Positions 1 to 11,393 of a DNA stretch of 64,000 nucleotides are shown piece after piece (position 1 is the stretch's first letter; every line of letters begins with the position of its first letter). The position numbers and the translations under genes were made by a program. The notes under the pieces are model-generated. The model searched no databases, had not been told where the DNA came from, and saw only the letters and a list, made by a program, of their open reading frames with translations. The stretch is taken from contig NW_003314431.1 of the NCBI RefSeq assembly GCF_000143415.4, positions 108,753-172,752 of the forward strand. Reading direction: 5' to 3'. Source of the DNA: Selaginella moellendorffii (lineage: Eukaryota > Streptophyta > Lycopodiopsida > Selaginellales > Selaginellaceae).

Positions 1-1403
1 AGATTCTAGATCAACTTAAACTATGGTTATGGTTAACCACATACGAGTCTACATTACAAACCCTTCTCGTCTTCCACCCAATATTTCCCATCTTATGGAC
101 TGCCCGAAGTCCCGGGCAAACCTATCGGGATTGTCCGCATAAAACTTCACCAGTCCACTCGTGAGTTGACTCTCAAAGAGGTCCTGGTCAGATGTGAGAA
201 GACCATTTACCAGTTATCGAAATTAAACTGGAAGCCCCTGTCAAACTCGACTGTGTTGGCGGTGAAATCTCCTCCAAGAGGGCATTTTTTCCGGAGATAT
301 GGCAAATGGTATTTTTGAAGTTGTATATGCCATTAAATCGGCCGTTGGCGAAAGTAAAACACTTGGAGGTCCCGACTGTGTGAGCTCCTACCAAGAACTT
401 CTGTAAGAATTTGTTAAGATAGTTTAATTCATTCAACCTGATAGAACAACGAGATCTTGAATGGATAAGCCTTGGTTCCTAGAGCTGCAGCATCGAACGA
501 TGGACCTCAGTGTTGTGCTTGCCAGATCGAACCATCGTAGCGCCCAGTGACTACTTCATAGTGCCGGCCGCCCATCTAAAATGTCATATGATCATTCGAG
601 AGGAAAAATTCAGTGCTTTCAATCACTTAACACAAAAACGATCAAAGCGATGCTAACCTTGACTGTCGAATTCCTGGCACCGATGGCAATTGTATCGGCA
701 CACGACACCACTCCTCGTCAATAACTTCGAATCCCCGCGCTGAAGTGTTGTTTGGAGGGGAGAACTTCTCGACGTTGGTACCATCTGTTGGAGTTGAGTC
801 GAGAAGGATAGACTGTGAGTTGATCAAAATCCAAGAACATTACACAACATATCTATATCGGAGAGAGATTAAGTACGTTAACGAAGCAGTCGTGAAAGTG
901 CAAGCGTATCAGTCCCGGCGGGACTGTTGCGTAATCGCCGCTCCATCGGGACAAGTTTGTGCGTATCCAAATCCAATGTCTCCAAATCCAATCGAGTGTG
1001 ACAAAGCTCCCTTGAAGCTGAATGAAGCAAAACCATGCAAAAGATCAAGATTCGATCGCTCGAATGTGTGGAAGCCATGGATTTTTGATATAGAAGAAAT
1101 AGCTTGAAGAGCAATGACTCTTTGCTTAGTTTGGGCAGTGTGGCTGACCTTTATATATGAATTTCGGTTTGAACAAACGCGTCTTGATTTGTGTCCCGTG
1201 CTCCTTGAGTACAAATATTGCCAAGTTTTGAGTGTTTTCCTCAGGTTTTGAGAAACGCTCCAGAGATGGTTCTAGACAATAATTTATATACGAAAGCTCC
1301 CAAGAAACTTCGGCCACTACTAAATCATTTTCTTTCCAAACATCCCGCAATTACTGTTTTCTTTAACAAAATAGACCCTAGCTGAGAAAGTCTATTTGCC
1401 ATC
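1..1403. other. No confident gene; left edge matches sHSP-upstream repeat
   Basis: I see no protein family in this stretch; the open frames are short and unlike known proteins. The first bases (agattctagatcaa followed by ctta) repeat the block found upstream of the small HSP gene at 2976-2990 and, in decayed form, near 11190 and 11380. Another sHSP-type promoter or its relic may therefore lie just left of the window (inference). Confidence 0.4.
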
Positions 1404-2236
1404 AAGACGCTTTAAATGGTGGCTAGCAAGACATATGGCGCTGTTGAGTTCGAATCCAATGCCAGAGCTTGCTCCGCCGCTTGAACACCAAGTTTTCCTT
1501 CCAAGCCCTTGTGATTCTTACAAGAGCCTAGCAAGCTTATCCAGTCGACTTCATCTGGAATAAATGGAGCACTGGAGACGAGCTCTCGAGCATCCCTGAT
1601 TCTCCCAGCTCGGCAGAACAATCCTGCCATGCAGCCATACTGCTGCTTGCTCGGGATCATCTCGAAATCTAGACAGAGCGATTGAATCCCACAGGAACAT
1701 CACCAACACGCTAGAACGCTTGTGAAAGTTGCATCGTCTCGCTTAACACCGTCAACTTGCATGGATTTGAATACTTCTAGGTTCTTCGAATGTTTTCTGT
1801 TGCTAGAATACATTGCAAGAACAGCCGTCCATGAAACTGGGCCTCGTTCCGGCATCCTGTCAAAGAGGAGTTTAGCTTTGGTAAGATTCCCTCTCTGAGA
1901 GTAACCCGAAAACATCGCAGACAAAGTTCTCTCGCATTGATTTGAAAACCCTCCACCTCTCTGTAAGATGCCCAACTTGGGAATATATCGAGAGCATCGC
2001 ATTCCATGCCACGAGGCTCTTTTCCTCCATCTTGTCAAAGATGTTGTGATTCTTCCAGATACCCTATTTGGGCATATGAGTGGTCCAAGTCACCGCATTG
2101 TGATACCTGCAAAGTATCCTTATGTTTTTCAGATAGCCATTCTGGGAATATCCAGTCAGCATTGTATTCGGCGAAACGATATCCATCGTCAAAGTGTTCT
2201 ACTTTGGGTATATACGGCTAGCATCTTCGAGTTTTC
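1404..2236 (-). pseudogene. Decayed PPR protein gene
   Basis: On the minus strand the frames keep switching, but each piece reads as pentatricopeptide repeat protein. From 5' to 3': a segment with SPNTMLTGYSQNGYL near 2190-2120, then FDKMEEKSLVAWNAMLSIYSQ near 2040, then LLFDRMPERGPVSWTAVLAMY near 1870-1810, and finally a C-terminal piece at 1412-1660 with RIRDARELVSSAPFIPDEVDW and a tail like the E-motif of PLS-class PPR proteins. Frame changes occur about 2040, 1950 and 1690 and there is no continuous reading frame, so I call it a pseudogene. Intact members act in organelle RNA editing or processing. Confidence 0.75.
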
Positions 2237-2378
2237 CGTTCAATTTTAAATAAAATCAATTTGCTGGCTCTGGGGTTCGAACCTCAGTACAAACAAATGG
2301 GAAGATGACGGCAAAGAAAAGAGGGCTCTTTATTTGACATCTCTTTCTCAAGAGCCCTAATTCACAAGATCACACTTC

Positions 2379-2825
2379 CTACTCTACTTGGATAGTTCTC
2401 GGCTGTGGCTTGGGGATCTTTGGAACTGTGACGGTAAGGACGCCGTTCTCCACGTGGGCTTTGATCGCATTCACATTGGCGCTCTCGGGCAGTCGGAATT
2501 TCCTCAGGAAGCTCCCATAGCTGCGCTCCACGCGGTGCCACTTATCGCTCTTCTGTGCCTCGTGCTTCTTCCTCTCGCCACTGATCTGGAGAGTGCGGCC
2601 ATCCTCCACGCTGATCTTCACCTCCTCCTTGCTCAGCCCCGGGAGATCGGCCTTGAAGACGTGCGCGTCGGGCGTCTCGAGCCAATCCACGCGAGTGTTG
2701 GCGACGGCGCTCGCATCCCTGGCTATCTGCTTTGACGGCTCGTGGCCACCAGCCAAGATCGACGAGAGCTCCTCGAAGGGATCGAAGATGCTGCTGCCAT
2801 TGCCACCATAGAAATGCAAAGCCAT
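2379..2825 (-). CDS. Class I cytosolic small heat shock protein (HSP20 family)
   Basis: A 148-residue intronless protein, the usual length for plant class I sHSPs of about 17 kDa. It has an N-terminal arm with SIFDPFEE, an alpha-crystallin domain at about residues 45-135 ([19 protein letters not shown] at its start, [11 protein letters not shown] at its end), and a short tail ending RTIQVE that carries the I-x-I/V oligomer-docking motif. sHSPs form large oligomers that hold unfolding proteins in the cytosol during heat stress. No targeting peptide is seen. The upstream region has a TATA box and perfect heat shock elements, so heat-inducible expression is very likely. Decayed copies of its promoter and start lie at 10976-11393. 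Confidence 0.95.
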   Translation of the reverse strand: MALHFYGGNGSSIFDPFEELSSILAGGHEPSKQIARDASAVANTRVDWLETPDAHVFKADLPGLSKEEVKISVEDGRTLQISGERKKHEAQKSDKWHRVERSYGSFLRKFRLPESANVNAIKAHVENGVLTVTVPKIPKPQPRTIQVE

Positions 2826-2900
2826 GTCTGGAACTTAGAAGACGAAGAAGAGATTTGTAACTTGCTATTGATTGATGCTGGGGCCAAGAGATTGCTCCAC

Positions 2901-2985
2901 TTTTATATAGAGCCATGGACAACTCTAGAGTGTTCCAATCCATTCTAGAATATTCTAGAATAGTGATATCCCAGAAGATTCTAGA
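2901..2985 (-). promoter_or_regulatory. Heat-shock promoter: TATA box and heat shock elements
   Basis: Reading toward the sHSP gene there is a perfect four-unit heat shock element at 2943-2960 (TTCTAGAATATTCTAGAA; alternating TTC/GAA spaced by two bases), a further GAA-TTC-GA array at 2974-2985, and a TATA box (TATATAAAA) at 2901-2909. The TATA is about 75 bases from the start codon, giving a short 5' UTR. The layout is typical of HSF-driven plant sHSP promoters. Confidence 0.9.
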
Positions 2986-3036
2986 TCAATTAAGCTATTG
3001 CTTAACCATAAAAATAACTGAATTAACAGTTTCTAA

Positions 3037-3110
3037 TGTCTGAGCCCGGGTTCGAACCGGGGACCTCTAGTGTGTGAGACTAGCGTGATGACCAACTACA
3101 CCACCCAGAC
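3037..3110 (-). tRNA. tRNA-Val, anticodon CAC
   Basis: The minus strand folds as a complete cloverleaf: acceptor stem GTCTGGG paired with CTCAGAC (one G-T), D arm with the A box TGGTGTAGTTGG, anticodon stem CTAGT/ACTAG with loop CTCACAC (anticodon CAC, valine), T arm with B box GGTTCGAACC, and discriminator A. There is no intron and no encoded CCA. A run of five T on the transcribed side at 3010-3014 fits a Pol III terminator. Confidence 0.95.
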
Positions 3111-3683
3111 TTATTTGTTTATTCGCTTATATTTTCATCGGTTTAATTATACCTTGATAATTTGTATTTGATTTCAGAAGCATTCGATAACTTTGGAAAC
3201 AAATAATTTTGCTTCAATATTACAGAAGATTACAAAGCACACTATGAAATATCACAGCACCCGGCAAAAAAATTAGCGAAAGTGGATCCAATTTTGTTGG
3301 AAAGAATCGACGTCGTCAAAGAGGTTGTGTGCTCCAATTCTAGGCTGTGAGGAGATTTCGTGCTTCTTCTTGGTTCCATGGCTTGCTTCAGTCAAAGCCA
3401 GGCTTGGCTTGGCTGGCTTTGCAACTCTATAGAGATATAAAGAGAGCCAATGTTACCTATCGTTGGATTTTTATTGGCACAGCAAACGCAGCTTCCCAAA
3501 GTGTCGTTGCAAATGGAACTCTGTAAAGCTTCTCGCAGTCTTGTCTGGAGAAACAAGAGTTTTGACTTGGAAGGAAGCCTCCTGAAGAAACATCAAAGAA
3601 CTTAGTCCCGGAGACGAGGAGAACTTGAAAATCAGCATTGCCGAACCTGAGCCTCTTGGGAGGTTTTCTCTCTTCGTTTGCTG
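3111..3683. other. Intergenic, 3' flank of the E2F gene
   Basis: AT-rich DNA between the tRNA and the E2F stop codon. I see only short GGCTTGG-type repeats near 3390-3415 and no gene. Confidence 0.5.
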
Positions 3684-5838
3684 CTATGAAGCCATTGGCG
3701 GTGTTTGTGGTTCGCCTTCGATTCCAAACTCGGCAGCCTGGAGCTGGACTTCGTCCCACATAGCTGTCGAAGCTGCTAGTCATTAAGGAAAACAAAAATC
3801 CTCTAAGATCACCGCCGCTGCAAGCAATGAATGATCGTGAGAAAAGAAATAAAAACGAAGGGGATGGATACGATCGGTCCTCCACATATCGGTGATACTG
3901 ACACCAGCATCCGATAAAAGCCAATAATCAGCATCCGTCTGTTGCATCACACCGTCAGCTCAGCTACGTGTTGGATAAGGTTTAAATGTTAGCAGCACTT
4001 ACATCGACTTCAGCTGGCAAAATCTTCATGATGCCGTTTCCATAGTCGGGCATACTTGATGATTCCGCACCAGCGAAGTGTGATGGAGGCGGCCTTGTAA
4101 CTACATGCTCTACATTCTCAATGACAGCAATGGTGTTCTCTTCCACGGTACGGGACGGGCCCGTGAGTTCTAACGTATTCGTTTCTTCGAATTTTTCCTC
4201 GAATCGGCTGTGGAGGATTGCGAACCTTAAGACCAGGAAAAGAGATAAAATCATAATAATACGCACCTCACAAGATATACATCTATGGGTCCCATCGTGC
4301 TGCGCAACAATATCTGGTATCGTCTCTGCGGGTACTCAACGGCCTGCATATTACAATTAGTTTAGTAAGACCATCCAGATGAAAGATTTTTAACAATGCT
4401 GAGCTGACCTCGTCCGGATCAGGAACTTCTAGAGTAGTTCCATGGGGAGCTTTGATCGCAATCAAGGTTTCATTCTGCCAGCCAGAGCAAGCGTTAAAAC
4501 TAATATATCAGGGCTAGAAAGGACCGAGCAACGCTTACTTACACGAAAGCAAGGTAAACTTTTAATGTCGTCCTCGGTCACGTACAACCATCTTCGGTAG
4601 AAGTATGAAGTCAAGGAAATTCTGAGGGGTGCGGGAAAGATAACTGATAAAAAAGGATACTGTTTATTGTTTTCATCTTCACTCAACATTTTCAGCTTTT
4701 CCCGCATCTCCCTGATTGGAAAAATGAAAAAGTGCGTCATGTTAGAATAGAAGTACAAACCTTATACTTTCGTCTAGGTCCCGTTCCTCGACATGTAGTT
4801 CGTCCACTTCGGACTGTTTCGAAGATAACGAAAACCGAGGTGTGAATAAAACCAGTAAAAGGATGACAATTCTACCTTGAACGCTGTCATGTCAGGTGAT
4901 GTATCCATAGGAGTTGTGAAACCAAGTCCTCTGTTAAAAACTCCGATTATGAAACCGTATCATCGATGCTATGCTATGCTCAAGTGACTCACTTCCATCT
5001 TATCCTGTTTTTCAACTTCTTTTCTATTAAGCCAATTCCTTCCAACACATTGGTGATGTCATAGATCCTTCGCTTTTGCACCTGAAAGGCAGAAGAAAGC
5101 CTCTCTGAAGCAGGTTGCGAAAGAGACACACACTGAATGCAGCATGCACTTACTTTCAATGTCTCTGCAGCTTTGTTAAGATCAAGGACACCATCCTCAG
5201 CTTGCTTAAGTAAGTCAATAAACTTCTTCGTCAAAAGACCTGCACAGGAAGAAAACACAGGCCGCTAGAAAGAGCTAGAATCCAAAAACACAGCTTGAGA
5301 AAGTATACCCAAGGAACTGTCATAGCGGCATGTACTGACTGGTGTTGGCACGCTAGCAGCGGGTGATCCTGCAAAGAACTTGTAAGTTCGCAAACAAGAC
5401 TAAAAAAAATGGCACTCGAACTTACCACCTACACTACCGGGAGTTTGAGGGCCACTTTTGGTGGCATTTTTCACGAACTTTGGACGGCTAACACGCTTGG
5501 AACCTGGGCCGCACCCAGGAGTAACAACAGGAGACGAGTGTAAAGAGTCCTCCTGTCACAAGAGAATGATTTTTACGAATTGAGTAACGGATCACTAATT
5601 CCACACAAGAAGAAAGACTTACCGAGAACTTGGACATCTCCGATCTTTCGCCAAGAAAGCTCTCCCCTTCACCGCCAAAGTGGTGCTCCCCGGCAAACGA
5701 GAATGGAGGGCGCTGGAAAACCATACTAGATTTGTGCTGCTGGAAATCGGGGGGCACCGCTAGCCCAGACCCATTTCTCTTGAGCTGCGGAGGCGTCTTA
5801 CCAGAATGTAGGCCGTTGTCGCGGTAGATCTCCACCAT
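3684..5838 (-). CDS. E2F: E2F transcription factor (typical plant E2Fa/b/c type)
   Basis: Fourteen short exons with GT-AG introns can be joined in one frame: 5838-5623, 5552-5426, 5368-5309, 5239-5154, 5081-4993, 4930-4876, 4813-4761, 4711-4661, 4591-4543, 4474-4409, 4343-4267, 4225-4003, 3938-3872, 3772-3684. The DNA-binding winged helix spans exons 4-5 ([14 protein letters not shown], then [19 protein letters not shown]). It is followed by the DP-dimerisation coiled coil ([19 protein letters not shown]) and marked box ([33 protein letters not shown]). Exon 13 holds [16 protein letters not shown], the retinoblastoma-binding motif in the C-terminal transactivation domain. The protein binds TTTSSCGC sites with a DP partner to drive S-phase genes. 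The start at 5838 gives MVEIYRDN; upstream in-frame ATGs are possible. Confidence 0.9.
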
Positions 5839-6613
5839 GCCGCCTACTCGCCACGCATCTTTCCCGCTGCCCAGCCCACGAATTCGCGTCGCCCTAAAAT
5901 TTCCCCTCGACCGGAGAAGAAAGAGGAGCTCTCCCACCGAAAAAACCCAAGACTACACAACACAGACACCCACGCCGCTAGCTAGGGTTCCGTCACTTTC
6001 ACACGCTGGCAAACTCTGCCGGGTGACGCCGCTTGTTAGGGTTCCGTCAGCGGCAGAAAAGCGCGCGGGCGATAGACAAAATGAATTTCTTTGAAATTGG
6101 AGCGCGCGAAATGTGCCTGCCACGTCCCCCGGCGCTCATCCCGACAGTGACGTGGACATTGCGTGGAGGACACGTGGCAGTGACCGGGCACGCCCATGCT
6201 AGGGACGACGAGCTCGTCGCTTTCTCCCTCCATTTTAAATCCATCACACTGTGCGCCGCGGCAGGCGTTGCATCTTCTAGGGTTTGTGCCGGGGATCGTT
6301 TGCGCCGATCTTCACGAAGAGGCACCGATCGATCGGATGGCCGCCTCCGCGTTGGCAATCCCCCGGCGCGCCCCAGCAACAGTGAATCTCTCCGGAGGGT
6401 TTTGTGGGATGATCCAGGCTGGAGAGCGCTCGCAATGCGACAAGCGATCGTCCACCTTTGTCTTCATGTTTATTATCATCCACGCGTGATCGCTTTCCCA
6501 GTGGAGCTTTCAAGGTTTGCCACCGCCTGCGCTTTCACTCCCACGCCCTTGGATCGCGATTCTTTCTCCTCTCCTCGCGCATGAAATGCGGGAGAAGGAC
6601 GAGGCAGGAAAGA
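5839..6613. promoter_or_regulatory. Divergent promoter between E2F and the LysM receptor kinase
   Basis: The two genes are transcribed away from each other from this 775-base GC-rich region. It contains ACGT-core boxes (CCACGTCC near 6120, GTGACGTGGA near 6147, GACACGTGGCAG at 6169-6180, a G-box/ABRE type) and three TAGGGTT telobox-like motifs at 5983, 6036 and 6278. The open frames here share no family resemblance and are probably untranslated leader. Confidence 0.55.
5860..5867. promoter_or_regulatory. Canonical E2F site in the E2F gene's own leader
   Basis: TTTCCCGC matches the E2F consensus TTTSSCGC and lies 22 bases upstream of the E2F start codon. E2F genes are often autoregulated; here this is inferred from position only. 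Confidence 0.5.
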
Positions 6614-9151
6614 ATGGGATCATCATCCAGGCGATCCCGGAGAAGAAGAGACCCCGTCGCCTTGGTTTGCTCCATTTTCTTCTCCTGGGTGTTTGCTGCG
6701 AGCTCGAGCTGTGTTCCTGGAGCTGGATGTCCGCGAGCTCTCCTGGTTTTTAATATCTCTGCGGTGGATCCAAGCTCGCTACAGGTGATCTACGACAGGT
6801 TTTCTACAAGCTCCCAGCTCGTTTCTCAGTACAACCAGCTTGGTAGCGGCAACAATTCAGCACAGATTTTCATTCCTTTCGACTGCCAATGCGTGAGAAA
6901 AGTTCTCCAGCACAACTTCCCATATGAGATCGCCCCCGACGACACTACTCTCTTCATCATCGCGCAAGAAAAGTTCCAAGGCTTAACGAGGGATGACTGG
7001 ATTGCCGAGGCCACACCATTGAAAGACAAGAACACCATCTTCGCGGGATTAAACGTCAAGGTTCCCGTCAACTGTTCGTGTGGAAATCCAGACGTGGATC
7101 GTAGCTATGGACTTTTTGCTACGTATGTAGTACAGCCGGGTGATACGCTCTCGACCATCTCTGCCAGGTTTAAGGTTCCGGACCAGCAACTTCTCCAGCG
7201 GTTTAATCCACATATCGACTTCCAGAGGCTTATAGCTCAGAGCATTGTCTTCGTTCCGGCCAAAGGTTAGCATTTCTTTTTATTTTCTTTTTGCTTACAT
7301 TTTTGTCGTTGCTTCTTCTTCGTCTATGTTTTAGATTCGAATGGTTTATATCCACCTTACAGCAGGTGAAGCTCGCTTTTAAACTTATGTCTCGCATTTC
7401 CTGACTATTGGTTTTGCAGCGATGACGGTGAGCATGCTTTTTTTCTTCTTTCTTATCAAGGTGGAACAACGCCGATGATTATGCACAAAATTCAGATGGT
7501 CACAGTGGAGTCCGGAGGTCTACCATCGTTGGTGCGTCCGTTGGATCGATTCTGGCTGTGCTTCTTGCTGCTGCCGCGGGAATGGCATTCTTCCTGTGGA
7601 AAAGAAAACATCTCCAGCAAGACGAGAAAAACGATCGTCTTCCTTCGCCAGCAGCCAGCAGCACAGTGTCGGCATTGCGAAAAGCATCAGGTTTGGTATT
7701 TACTTGATTATCAGCACACACACACACAAATCTGTGGTGCTGCTACGCAGGAACTCCAACGCCTTCAGGAGTGCTGCGGTCAAACATATCCTCGACGACC
7801 AGCGTTCGATCTGCAATCTCGGATATTGCTCTGGAAAAGTCCATTGAGTTTTCACTTCATGAACTTGTAGCGGCCACCAATAACTTCAACGAAACAAACA
7901 AGATTGGACAAGGTGGATACGGTTCTGTTTACTACGGCTATTTTCGAGATCAGGTGTGATGGTTTCTTACAATCTACAACCTGTTTCTTTCTTTCTTCTG
8001 TAAGCAGAAGCTGGCTGTGAAACGGATGAATATGCAAGCTACCAAGGAGTTTTTATCCGAGCTTAAAATCTTGAGCCGCGTTCATCACTCGAACTTGGTA
8101 TTTTCACAGGCTTTGTATTTTCAGCTTACTCCAACTATTATTTTTCTGCTACAGGTCCAGCTGATAGGATACTGTACAGTTGAGTCTTTGTTTTTAGTTT
8201 ACGAATTTGTTGATAATGGAACTTTAGCGCAACACTTGCACTCCACAAGTAAGTAGTTCTGCCATTGGTTTCTTTATATAATTCTCTGCTTGAGCAGCCC
8301 GACCACCACTTAGCTGGTCTTCCAGGATCCAGATAGCAATGGACGCTGCAAGAGGGCTGGAGTACATACACGAGCACGCAAAGCCAACATATATTCACCG
8401 AGACATAAAATCCACCAACATTCTCATCGATAAAAATTTTCATGCGAAGGTACTGTATGTACAAGATGCTATGCAAGACTTCAAGAACTCCTTTTGGTAA
8501 CAGGTTGCTGATTTCGGTCTCAGCAAGCTAACAGAGACCGGCATGACAAGCATATCACTCACACAACCCACGCGTTTGGTTGGAACATTTGGCTACATGT
8601 CTCCAGAGTAAGTTCTCCTGTTCGTGCTTAGAACTACTAATTCACGAATGTCGTTTTTAGATATGCACGATATGGGGATGTCTCGCCATTCCTTGATGTT
8701 TACTCGTTTGGCGTAGTCCTGTTTGAGATCATATCCGCTCAAGAGGCTATAGTAAGAACGCAGAGTGGCATTCTTTCGAATAAGGATGAACAGAAGGGGC
8801 TTGCCACACTGGTTAGTTCTTTTGCTACAAAGCACAGGATACTTTCTAGCTGCTAACTTCTTCTCTATGGCGATTTGCAGTTTGAGGACGTGCTGCAAGA
8901 TGATACAAACGGAAAAGAGAGGCTTCGAGACTTGATGGATCCTCGGCTGGGTGACAATTACCCACTAGAGGCTGCTTGGAGTGTAAGAAATTTATTTCCT
9001 TTAGTGGTCATCAGCACAATGGCTTGTTTCTTTGCAGCTCGCGAAATTAGCAGGAGCATGTACCAAAGAGAACCCCGAGTTGAGGCCCAACATGAGAACA
9101 GTGGTGGTGGCGCTTATGACACTCATGCACAACACAGCTAGTAACTCTTAA
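6614..9151 (+). CDS. LysM domain receptor-like kinase (CERK1/LYK type)
   Basis: Exons: 6614-7265, 7335-7365, 7461-7690, 7751-7953, 8008-8097, 8155-8248, 8298-8449, 8504-8607, 8661-8811, 8881-8982, 9038-9151. The order is an Arg-rich start with signal peptide ([18 protein letters not shown]), an ectodomain with LysM modules and the CxC signature of this family (DCQCV, NCSCG) plus a clear LysM in [18 protein letters not shown], a membrane helix ([19 protein letters not shown]) and a kinase. Kinase motifs are GQGGYGSV (P-loop), AVKRM (VAIK Lys), HRDIKSTN (RD-type catalytic loop), DFGLSK and SPE. An intact RD kinase with LysMs suggests perception of chitin- or peptidoglycan-like oligosaccharides at the plasma membrane. 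The last exon starts [20 protein letters not shown] repeat lies in the intron at 7717-7728. Confidence 0.92.
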
Positions 9152-9234
9152 ATCCTCTAAAGGTAAAAACACTTATCTGTAGATACTAAAAACCTTTACA
9201 GAAATAAATCGAAGCTTTGCTGGAAATGCGAGAA

Positions 9235-10728
9235 CTACACAGAGTAAACGTTGGCAAGCAATGCATAGCCACAGCTATCTCTCACACTCTCACGAATCAA
9301 AAGCTTTGCAGCTAGAGCACCTTGCTTGACGTTCCTGTGGCTTCTACAAGCAGCAAGCAAGCAAGTTATGCTGAGAAGCCTGGGGACAAAAGGCATGCTT
9401 GTGACGAGATCTCTCGCCTCGAGCAAAAACCCGGCACGGCCCAGAAGATCTACAAGGCAGCAGTAGTGCTGCTCGCAAGGAGCGACTCCAAAGTCCAAGC
9501 TCATCGACACAAACAAGCCACGGGCGAGCTCCAATTTGCCTCCATGGCTGCAAGAGATGAGAACCGACGTGAAGCATGCCACGTCCGGCGAGTGAAACAT
9601 CTCCATTGCGTGAAAGATTCGCAGTGCCTCCGTGGAATATGCCCTTCGTCGTGTGCATGCCGCGAGCCTCGAGCTCCACGAGATGAGATTCCGCTCGGGC
9701 ATTGCCTGGAAAAGAGACACCGTTTGCGAATATGCCCCGCTCTTGGCATTTGCTGCAAGGAGTGTGTTCCAGGACGCAGTGTTTCTTACAGGCATGTTCC
9801 AGAAGAAATAAGAGGTGTGATCAATTTGGCGGTGATCAGCATACGTTGCAAGCATTGCGTTCCATGCGATCTGGTCGTGCTGTGGCATTCTTGTAAAGAT
9901 TCTTTCAGATTCTTCAATATGCCCATTCTGAGCATACATTGCTAGGATCGTAGTCCATGAAACCAGATCGCTCGCTGGCATTTTCTCAAAGAGTGCTCTA
10001 GCCTGATCGATTTCTCCTGCGGTAGAAAAGCTAGTGAGCATCGTATTGAGAGTGACGAGATCAATAACAGGCATGGATCTGAATATCTCTTGGGCATCTC
10101 GTAGATGCAATCCCGAGGCATATGCGGAGATCATGGCATTGTATGCAAAGATGTTCCTCTCTGGAAGAGTCGCAAACAGGGACTTTGCCTTTTCAATCTC
10201 TTCATTTTCTGTGAGAGCTGCAAGCACAATCGTGCACGAGACAAGGTCGTGCTCTGGCATTTCCACAAAGAAGAAGCGGGAGCATTCCTCCAAATGCCGA
10301 TTCTGGAATAATGCCGAGAGCATTGCGTTCCAGGCGATCAAGTCACGTAGCGGCAAGCGCTCAAACACAGCGGCAGCCTGCACCAGCAGGCCATTCCGGG
10401 AATATGCCTTGAGCATGGCGGTCCATGCCACAAGATTTGAATCTGGGTTGTCCTTGAGCATCTTTCGTGCCTCTATTAGATGCCCGGCTTTGGCAAGTGC
10501 GGTCAGCATTACAGCCCATGAAACTGTGTTTACATAAGGCATGCTATCAAATACTTGAGATGCTTTGTGTAGATGTCCATTCTGAGCATATGCTGTGAGC
10601 AAAGCATTCCATGCTGCAATGTCTTTATTGGGCATTTTATTGAAGATTTTCTGGGCATCTTCAAGTTGACCATTTCTGGAATAAGTACATAAAGTTTCCA
10701 TGTAAGAGATTGATTTGCTGAGGTGCAT
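9235..10728 (-). CDS. PPR protein, run of S-type repeats with partial E region
   Basis: A single 497-residue open frame with no intron. It consists of about ten 31-residue repeats of the S/SS type, each built like DIAAWNALLTAYAQNGHL followed by VFDSMP, then an ALRIFHAME...TSVLISCSHGG unit and a C-terminal region with LVDLLGRAGFLLEARDLV and YALLANVYSV typical of the E motif. It stops before an E+ or DYW domain. PPR proteins of this class recognise organelle RNA; without a deaminase domain it would need a partner for editing. No clear transit peptide precedes the first repeat, so the true start may differ. The 5' end is duplicated in decayed form at 11960-12275. Confidence 0.8.
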   Translation of the reverse strand: MHLSKSISYMETLCTYSRNGQLEDAQKIFNKMPNKDIAAWNALLTAYAQNGHLHKASQVFDSMPYVNTVSWAVMLTALAKAGHLIEARKMLKDNPDSNLVAWTAMLKAYSRNGLLVQAAAVFERLPLRDLIAWNAMLSALFQNRHLEECSRFFFVEMPEHDLVSCTIVLAALTENEEIEKAKSLFATLPERNIFAYNAMISAYASGLHLRDAQEIFRSMPVIDLVTLNTMLTSFSTAGEIDQARALFEKMPASDLVSWTTILAMYAQNGHIEESERIFTRMPQHDQIAWNAMLATYADHRQIDHTSYFFWNMPVRNTASWNTLLAANAKSGAYSQTVSLFQAMPERNLISWSSRLAACTRRRAYSTEALRIFHAMEMFHSPDVACFTSVLISCSHGGKLELARGLFVSMSLDFGVAPCEQHYCCLVDLLGRAGFLLEARDLVTSMPFVPRLLSITCLLAACRSHRNVKQGALAAKLLIRESVRDSCGYALLANVYSV

Positions 10729-10975
10729 ATTATTGAATGTAGATTATTTTACCAAAGGCGATGTTAGGTATGGATAGCAGACATAAGAAACAAAGTCTTA
10801 TGCTCTTCAGTTCAAACGTATTAAGACCAATAATTGTAATATTAATATTGTTATAGCTTCATAGCAAGATGGCTACAGTCCTATGTTCAAGGGCAAAAAT
10901 TAAAATGTAAAGTTACCACATTTAGTTTTGAACCCAATATAAATTACAAATGCTAACCACAGTATTAGGGTTGGG

Positions 10976-11393
10976 TGAAGATTGATGAGAGCTCCTCAAA
11001 GTGATCTAAGATGCTATTTCATGTTTAAAATTATAGCAAAAATTACTTTGCTAAATCCATAAGGTGTTCAACCTTAGTAAGTTTTATTAACATTTTCTGT
11101 TATGGGCACTATTCATGGCCTAATTTTGTGACTTTCCCATAAGTCTTTGTTCCCATGAATATTTTAGAACAGTAAATAGATTTGAGAAGATTTTAGATCA
11201 ATATAAACTTTTGAATTTGAACATTTTCATCTATAAGCACTATTTATGATCAAATTTTATGATATACATCTTTGTTCCCATGAGTATTCTAGAATAATAA
11301 ATAGATTTAGCCAAATTTTGTGACCCTCCAATAGGTGTTTGTTCCCATGAATATTTTAGAAAAATAAATAGATTCAAGAAGATTTTAGATTAA
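10976..11393 (-). pseudogene. Relics of small HSP start and promoter (tandem copies)
   Basis: Bases 10976-11022 (gaagattgatgagagctcct onward) match codons 8-23 of the small HSP gene at 2757-2804 with mostly C-to-T and G-to-A changes and the same orientation. To the right, where the promoter would be, three copies of a block beginning tttgttcccatgaatatttt occur at 11146, 11271 and 11336; two continue into agaagattttagatcaa. They align with the heat shock element region 2951-2990. The gene body itself is gone. Confidence 0.55.

Noticed and set aside
745-1350. Open frames on both strands of 745-1350
   Set aside because: They overlap each other, have no recognisable domain and no supporting gene structure.
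2262-2290. B-box-like word (gggttcgaacct) next to the PPR relic
   Set aside because: No matching D arm, anticodon stem or acceptor stem around it, so not a tRNA gene.
7419-7430. Possible 8-base microexon (CGATGACG) in the LysM kinase gene
   Set aside because: Including it puts the membrane helix out of frame; joining exon 7335-7365 directly to 7461 keeps the frame.
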